A stretch of DNA of 64,000 nucleotides from Boseongicola sp. (GTDB taxonomy: Bacteria; Pseudomonadota; Alphaproteobacteria; Rhodobacterales; Rhodobacteraceae): positions 51,834 to 115,833 of the forward strand of contig JAPPCV010000174.1 in NCBI GenBank assembly GCA_028824715.1, written 5' to 3'. This document shows, in pieces, positions 59,559 to 64,000 of the stretch. The position numbers were made by a program, and so were the translations under genes. Position 1 is the first letter of the stretch, and every line of letters starts with the position of its first letter. Below the pieces are notes generated by a model that saw only the letters and a program-made list of their open reading frames with translations, had not been told where the DNA came from and searched no databases.

Positions 59559-61331
59559 ATGAAGATGACCACCGAAGAAGTTTTCGTCAAAGTCCTCCAA
59601 AGGCATGGCATCCGCCACGCCTTCGGCATCATCGGATCGGCCTTCATGCCGATTTCGGATCTCTTTCCAAAGGCTGGCATCACGTTCTGGGATTGCGCGC
59701 ACGAAGGGTCGGGCGGAATGATGGCAGACGGCTACACGCGTGCGTCCGGCAAGATGTCAATGATGATCGCGCAAAACGGGCCCGGGATCACCAATTTCGT
59801 GACTGCCGTGAAGACGGCCTACTGGAACCATTCGCCGCTCCTTCTGGTCACGCCTCAGGCAGCAAACAAGACCATCGGCCAGGGCGGATTCCAGGAAGTC
59901 GAGCAGATGAAGCTCTTCGAGGACATGGTTGCCTACCAGGAGGAGGTGCGTGACCCGTCCCGGGTGGCAGAGGTCCTTACCCGGGTCATTGCGCAGGCGA
60001 AACGCGCTTCGGCGCCAGCCCAGGTGAACATCCCCCGCGACATGTGGACCCAGGTTGTCGACATCGATCTGCCCGAGCCGATTGAATTCGAGCGCTCGTC
60101 GGGCGGAGAGAACGCCGTGGCAGACGCTGCCGCTCTCCTGTCGTCGGCCCGGTTTCCCGTCATCCTCAACGGTGCTGGCGTCGTGTTGTCGGACGGCGGC
60201 ATCGCCGCGTCCCGGGAACTGGCCGAACGGATCGATGCACCGGTTTGCGTTGGCTACCAGCACAATGACGCCTTTCCCGGTGCACACCCGCTATTTGCAG
60301 GGCCGCTTGGCTACAACGGCTCGAGAGCCGGCATGGAATTGATCAGGCAGGCCGATGTCGTGCTCGCCTTGGGCACCAGGCTCAATCCGTTCTCTACATT
60401 GCCCGGCTATGGCCTCGACTACTGGCCCAAGGATGCGAAGATAATCCAGGTGGACATGAACCCCGACCGGATCGGCCTGACCAAGAAGGTCACCGTTGGC
60501 ATCGTCGGCGATGCCGCCAAGGTTGCCAGGGGGATTCTTGCCCGGCTTTCCGATGCGGCGGGCGATGGCGGGCGCGAAGAGCGCCGGAACACGATTGCGA
60601 CCACCAAGTCGGCATGGGCGCAGCAACTGGCCTCGATGGATCACGAGGATGACGATCCGGGCACGACCTGGAACGAGCGGGCGCGTGCGGCCAAACCCGA
60701 CTGGATGAGCCCGCGCATGGCATGGAGGGCCATCCAGGCGGCCCTGCCGCGTGACGCGATCATCTCCTCGGACATCGGCAACAACTGCGCCATCGGCAAC
60801 GCGTATCCGGACTTCGACGAAGGCCGGAAGTATCTTGCGCCCGGCCTCTTCGGTCCCTGCGGATACGGACTGCCCGCCATCATCGGCGCCAAGATCGGCT
60901 GCCCGGACGTGCCCGTTGTGGGTTTCGCGGGCGACGGCGCCTTTGGCATCGCGGTGACCGAACTCACCGCCATCGGGCGCAGAGAATGGCCGGCGATCAC
61001 GCAGATCGTCTTCCGAAACTACCAGTGGGGCGCGGAAAAACGGAACTCGACTCTCTGGTACGATGACAATTTCGTCGGCACCGAACTTGACGAGAGCGTC
61101 TCATATGCGGGAATCGCCAGGGCCTGCGGGCTCAACGGCGTCGTGGCCTGGAACATGGAAGAACTCACTGCCGCGCTGAGCCAGGCGATCAAGGACCAGA
61201 TGAACGGCGGAAAGACCACCTTGATCGAGGCAATGATCAACCAGGAACTTGGAGAGCCCTTCCGCCGGGACGCGATGAAGAGGCCGGTCGAAGTGGCGGG
61301 GATCGACGCCGCCGACATGGCTGCGGGGTAG
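59559..61331 (+). CDS. xsc: Sulfoacetaldehyde acetyltransferase
   Basis: A thiamine-diphosphate enzyme of 590 residues that converts sulfoacetaldehyde and phosphate into acetyl phosphate and sulfite, the desulfonation step of taurine, isethionate and related sulfonate catabolism. KMTTEEVFVKVLQRHGI, the FGIIGSAFMPISDLFPKAG stretch and the cofactor-activating Glu in WDCAHEGSGG (about residue 49) are typical of Xsc. The ThDP motif is GFAGDGAFGIAVTEL near the C-terminus, with IVFRNYQWGAEKRNSTLW specific to Xsc. ATG 59559 follows GGGAGG; the frame opens eight codons earlier at 59535. No sulfite exporter or taurine transporter is in the window. Confidence 0.95.
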   Translation: MKMTTEEVFVKVLQRHGIRHAFGIIGSAFMPISDLFPKAGITFWDCAHEGSGGMMADGYTRASGKMSMMIAQNGPGITNFVTAVKTAYWNHSPLLLVTPQAANKTIGQGGFQEVEQMKLFEDMVAYQEEVRDPSRVAEVLTRVIAQAKRASAPAQVNIPRDMWTQVVDIDLPEPIEFERSSGGENAVADAAALLSSARFPVILNGAGVVLSDGGIAASRELAERIDAPVCVGYQHNDAFPGAHPLFAGPLGYNGSRAGMELIRQADVVLALGTRLNPFSTLPGYGLDYWPKDAKIIQVDMNPDRIGLTKKVTVGIVGDAAKVARGILARLSDAAGDGGREERRNTIATTKSAWAQQLASMDHEDDDPGTTWNERARAAKPDWMSPRMAWRAIQAALPRDAIISSDIGNNCAIGNAYPDFDEGRKYLAPGLFGPCGYGLPAIIGAKIGCPDVPVVGFAGDGAFGIAVTELTAIGRREWPAITQIVFRNYQWGAEKRNSTLWYDDNFVGTELDESVSYAGIARACGLNGVVAWNMEELTAALSQAIKDQMNGGKTTLIEAMINQELGEPFRRDAMKRPVEVAGIDAADMAAG

Positions 61332-61524
61332 GCGCCGGGCGGCAAGGCCATGCCGTGCCTCGCCCCGCGGACGCATCGGCAGCCTTGCGCCTTCATGGCA
61401 ATCGGCAACGGGGAGGAGCCATTGCAGGCAACGTCAATCCTGTTGATGCGTGAAGCGGTCTGGCGGACGGCAATGCGCCCGCACGCTTGCGCCTTGACCC
61501 GGCGCGGTCACGCAGGGTTTCCGG
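61332..61524. other. Intergenic region between convergent xsc and pta
   Basis: I see no gene and no strong hairpin. In some bacteria pta follows xsc on the same strand; here the two are tail to tail. Confidence 0.4.
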
Positions 61525-62400
61525 TCAGGATCCGAGCGCGATCGAGATGACGGTGGCCGCAACGATGTCATCCACGCTCGCGCCCCGGCTCAAGTCGCAT
61601 ACCGGCTTTCGAAAGCCTTGCAAGACTGGCCCTATGGCCTGTGCGCCAGCCAGTTCCTGTACGAGCTTGTATCCGATGTTGCCGGCGTCAAGGGAGGGGA
61701 AGACCAGGACGTTGGCATCTCCGGCGCCCGATCCCTTGCGCTCGGCAATTTCCGGATTCAGGGCGGTGTCGGCCTGCACGGGACCGATCGCGTTCACACC
61801 TGCAGCCTGCGCCGCTTCCGTCGCCGCGGCAACCTTCTCAACCGATGGACCCGTGCCGCTCTTGCCGGTGGCATACGAGAGAAACGCCACTCTTGCATCG
61901 TCCAGAAGCGCAACCGCCGAGGTGGCGGAACTGCGCGCGATTCCCGCGAGCTCGCCGGCGTCCGGATCCACGGAGACAGCGCAATCCGCGAACATCATCT
62001 CGCGCCCTCCAGGGAAGGACATGAGAAAGAAGGATGAAGGTTGGCTGATCCCGTCGGCAAGTCCGATCGCAAGGGACGCAGCCTCAATCACTCGCCGGGT
62101 CGGAGCCAGCGCGCCTGCGACCAGGACATCCGCCTTGCCGACTGCAACCATTGCCGCGGCGCGAACAAGCGGCCTGCCGATCATGCGACGCGCGAGCGCC
62201 GGCTTCACGCCCCGGGTCCTGACAACCGCCTCCGCCAGGTCGTCTGACGGTTCTGCAAGTTGCACCGTCGTGGCAAGGCCGCTGGCGACAAGCCGGCTTG
62301 CGGCTTCGCGCACGCGATCGTCTTCCGAGGTCTCCGGCATGACGACTCGCGCGTTCCTTGCCTTCGCCGCTTCGAATGACCTTTCGAGAGCATTCATCAT
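61525..62400 (-). CDS. pta: Phosphate acetyltransferase (short form)
   Basis: Converts acetyl phosphate and CoA to acetyl-CoA, the step after Xsc. The 291-residue protein has the PTA_PTB core: ARVVMPETSEDDRVREAA at the start, ADVLVAGALAPTRRVIEAAS and FADCAVSVDPDAGELA in the middle, and ANVLVFPSLDAGNIGYKLVQ plus GPVLQGFRKPVCDLSRGAS at the end. Comparable enzymes have about 315-330 residues; here the segment between LATTVQLAEP and RTRGVKPALARRM is some 30-40 residues shorter. Start ATG 62400 has AGGGGA upstream; a longer frame exists without similarity. It is divergent from the citrate synthase gene with only 30 bases between start codons. Confidence 0.88.
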   Translation of the reverse strand: MMNALERSFEAAKARNARVVMPETSEDDRVREAASRLVASGLATTVQLAEPSDDLAEAVVRTRGVKPALARRMIGRPLVRAAAMVAVGKADVLVAGALAPTRRVIEAASLAIGLADGISQPSSFFLMSFPGGREMMFADCAVSVDPDAGELAGIARSSATSAVALLDDARVAFLSYATGKSGTGPSVEKVAAATEAAQAAGVNAIGPVQADTALNPEIAERKGSGAGDANVLVFPSLDAGNIGYKLVQELAGAQAIGPVLQGFRKPVCDLSRGASVDDIVAATVISIALGS

Positions 62401-62430
62401 CAATTCCCCTGCCGTATCAGGAGCAGCTAC

Positions 62431-63564
62431 ATGACCGAAGCACCGAAGATCAACCGTGGCCTCATGGGGGTGCATTTCGACCGTTCGGCGGTGTCGGACA
62501 TCGATGGGGCGGCTGGCCGCCTGTACTATCGTGGATACACGATCGACGATCTGGCGACCAACGCGACGTTCGAGGAAGTCGCTCACCTGCTGATCATGGG
62601 CGAGTTGCCAAATTCAGAAGAGCTAGCGGAATTCGACGCCAGGCTGAAGGCCTCGCGCGTTTTGCCTGACGAGATCATCGACATAGTTCAGGCAACCTCT
62701 GGCGGCCATCCGATGAACGTGCTCCGCACCGCCGTTTCCGCCCTGGCTGCGCTGGAACCTGGCGCTCAGGATGCCTCGGAGGAAGGCATGCTCGAAAACG
62801 GGATCCGACTGACCGCGCAGGTGCCCATGATCATTGCCGCGCATCACGCCATTCGATCCGGACGAGAGCCGGTGAAGCCTGATCCGTCGCTCGGACATGC
62901 CGGGAACTGGCTCTGGATGCTAAAGGGCAAGCCACCTTCGGAAGACGCCGCACGGCTCGCGGACGTGGACTTCATCCTTCACGCCGAGCATGGTGCCAAC
63001 GCATCCTCGTTCGCGGCAAGGGTGACGGTTGGCACGGAAGCGGACATGCACGGCGCCATCACGACCGCGCTTGCCACGCTCGCGGGGCCCGCCCATGGCG
63101 GAGCCGCCGAGGACGTCATGAAAATGGTCGAGGAGATCGGCACCCCGGAAAATGCAGCCGAGTACGTGCGGCAAAAGCGCAAGAACAGGGAGCCGGTGAC
63201 GGGCTTTGGCCACAGGGTCTATCGTGCCGAGGATCCGCGTGCGCGGCACATGCGTGACGGCGTGAGAAAGCTGGGTTTGGAAATGGGCCAGCCCGAGTGG
63301 TACGAAATCCTGCAGGCGGTGGTCGAGACGATGAAACCGTATGCACGGCACGGGCTGAACGTGAACGTCGATTTCTATTCCGGCGTGGTCTACCAGCTGC
63401 ACGGCATCCCCATGGATCTCTACGTGCCGATCTTCGCCATCGGCCGGATGCCGGGCTGGGTTATCCAGTGCCTTGAGCAGAAGCGGGGCAACATCCTGAT
63501 CCGGCCGCTGACCCTTTACAGCGGACCGGAGCCGCGGGACTGGATAGCGCTGGAAGACAGGTAG
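62431..63564 (+). CDS. Citrate synthase / 2-methylcitrate synthase
   Basis: Type II citrate synthase-fold enzyme of 377 residues condensing acetyl-CoA (or propionyl-CoA) with oxaloacetate. The catalytic triad is visible: His222 in AGPAHGGAAED, His261 in TGFGHRVYRAEDP and Asp314 in NVNVDFYSGVV. AGGAG lies eight bases before ATG 62431. The length and N-terminus (RGLMGVHFDRSAVSDIDG) resemble PrpC-like citrate synthases, and the two specificities are not separable by eye. Next to xsc and pta it could draw the resulting acetyl-CoA into the citric acid cycle. Confidence 0.88.
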   Translation: MTEAPKINRGLMGVHFDRSAVSDIDGAAGRLYYRGYTIDDLATNATFEEVAHLLIMGELPNSEELAEFDARLKASRVLPDEIIDIVQATSGGHPMNVLRTAVSALAALEPGAQDASEEGMLENGIRLTAQVPMIIAAHHAIRSGREPVKPDPSLGHAGNWLWMLKGKPPSEDAARLADVDFILHAEHGANASSFAARVTVGTEADMHGAITTALATLAGPAHGGAAEDVMKMVEEIGTPENAAEYVRQKRKNREPVTGFGHRVYRAEDPRARHMRDGVRKLGLEMGQPEWYEILQAVVETMKPYARHGLNVNVDFYSGVVYQLHGIPMDLYVPIFAIGRMPGWVIQCLEQKRGNILIRPLTLYSGPEPRDWIALEDR

Positions 63565-63598
63565 GCACGCGCAGGCATGCGGGCGGAGAGGGCGAGGT

Positions 63599-64000
63599 TC
63601 AGAGCCTTTCCCGGTACAGGACTTGCTGCGCGACGCCCGCGAAAAGGAGCCAGACCGTCGTGACGATCAGGCCCCAATGCGCCCAGCTTTCGGGATCGAA
63701 ATCCACCCAAGCGGCCCAACCTGCGAAGAATGTCCAGGCGAATGCCATAGGCAAGGAGATGGCCCGCCATCTCACGGTGCGGAACGGATGCACGAACTTT
63801 ATCGGCAAGAGCATTGCCACTGCCAAGGCAACGACCAGCGTCAGGCTGATCCAGAAATCGGGCTTGATGGCAAAGAGCACGAGAACCACCATGTTCCAGC
63901 AGGCCGGGAAGCCGTTGAAGGAATTGTCTGACGTCTTCATCCGGGTGTCGGCAAAGTAGATCGCCGAAAGAAAGGTGATCACGATGATGGCCACCCAGCC
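63599..64000 (-). CDS. pcs: Phosphatidylcholine synthase, C-terminal part (cut by the window end)
   Basis: The minus-strand frame is open to the window edge and encodes the last ~133 residues of a multi-spanning membrane protein. It contains SAIYFADTRMKTSDNSFNGF followed by PACWNMVV, then IKFVHPFRTVRWR, the marks of the CDP-choline-independent phosphatidylcholine synthase (Pcs), which makes phosphatidylcholine from CDP-diacylglycerol and choline. Several hydrophobic segments (WISLTLVVALAVAMLLP and following) are clear. The N-terminal catalytic CDP-alcohol phosphatidyltransferase motif lies beyond the window. It converges with the citrate synthase gene at 34 bases. Confidence 0.8.
   Translation of the reverse strand, partial: GWVAIIVITFLSAIYFADTRMKTSDNSFNGFPACWNMVVLVLFAIKPDFWISLTLVVALAVAMLLPIKFVHPFRTVRWRAISLPMAFAWTFFAGWAAWVDFDPESWAHWGLIVTTVWLLFAGVAQQVLYRERL

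Noticed and set aside
61332..61524. Possible small gene with GGGGAGGAG in the xsc-pta gap
   Set aside because: The Shine-Dalgarno-like run is followed only by a weak TTG start and a short unremarkable frame.

Overview
The window is a GC-rich stretch of an alphaproteobacterial chromosome, most likely Rhodobacterales/Rhodobacteraceae or a close relative. I base this on the gene repertoire: a glgP-B-C-A-X operon, LivHMGF with an acyl-CoA synthetase, a TctABC/AtuA/DUF4387 cluster, an xsc/pta pair, phosphatidylcholine synthase, and a small protein (58865-59221) of a type I associate with Rhodobacterales. The placement is inference, because no rRNA gene is present. Several genes are decayed, and long stretches hold no recognisable gene, so the chromosome appears to be accumulating pseudogenes.

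Layout. 1-2.9 kb is a decayed border: an AbrB-family membrane protein pseudogene, a small protein with two copies of a topoisomerase-tail-like motif, a tyrosine-recombinase scrap, and the C-terminal scrap of a mannitol dehydrogenase. 2.9-17.1 kb holds a fructokinase and then the glycogen operon glgP-glgB-glgC-glgA-glgX-malQ-pgm; malQ and pgm lie in one uninterrupted reading frame. 17.3-18.2 kb carries a PIN toxin with a small putative antitoxin, followed by about 1.5 kb without a recognisable gene. 19.7-26.5 kb is livH-livM-livG-livF, an acyl-CoA synthetase and a periplasmic binding protein. 27.1-31.8 kb has an acyl-CoA dehydrogenase, a thiolase, a broken zinc-type alcohol dehydrogenase and an SDR. 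Together these suggest uptake, CoA activation and beta-oxidation-like breakdown of an organic acid.

32.0-38.9 kb has a STAS-domain protein, the squalene genes hpnD-hpnE with hpnC facing them, an intact AbrB-family protein and 6-phosphogluconate dehydrogenase. 39.0-46.6 kb has an SDR and then a minus-strand cluster: TctC-TctB-TctA (tripartite tricarboxylate transporter), an AtuA-family protein, DUF4387, a CaiB-type CoA transferase and a citryl-CoA-lyase-like protein. This looks like a complete uptake, CoA-transfer and cleavage route for an unidentified carboxylic acid. A secreted protein of unknown function and a fatty acid desaturase follow.

49.4-58.7 kb is an eight-gene minus-strand carbohydrate operon: binding protein, two permeases with unusual insertions, an MsmK/UgpC-type ATPase, three different Gfo/Idh/MocA oxidoreductases and a cytoplasmic glucuronoyl-esterase-like (CE15-like) hydrolase. 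59.6-63.6 kb holds sulfoacetaldehyde acetyltransferase (xsc), a short phosphate acetyltransferase (pta, convergent to xsc) and a citrate/2-methylcitrate synthase, which together turn sulfoacetaldehyde carbon into acetyl-CoA and citrate. The window ends inside a phosphatidylcholine synthase gene.
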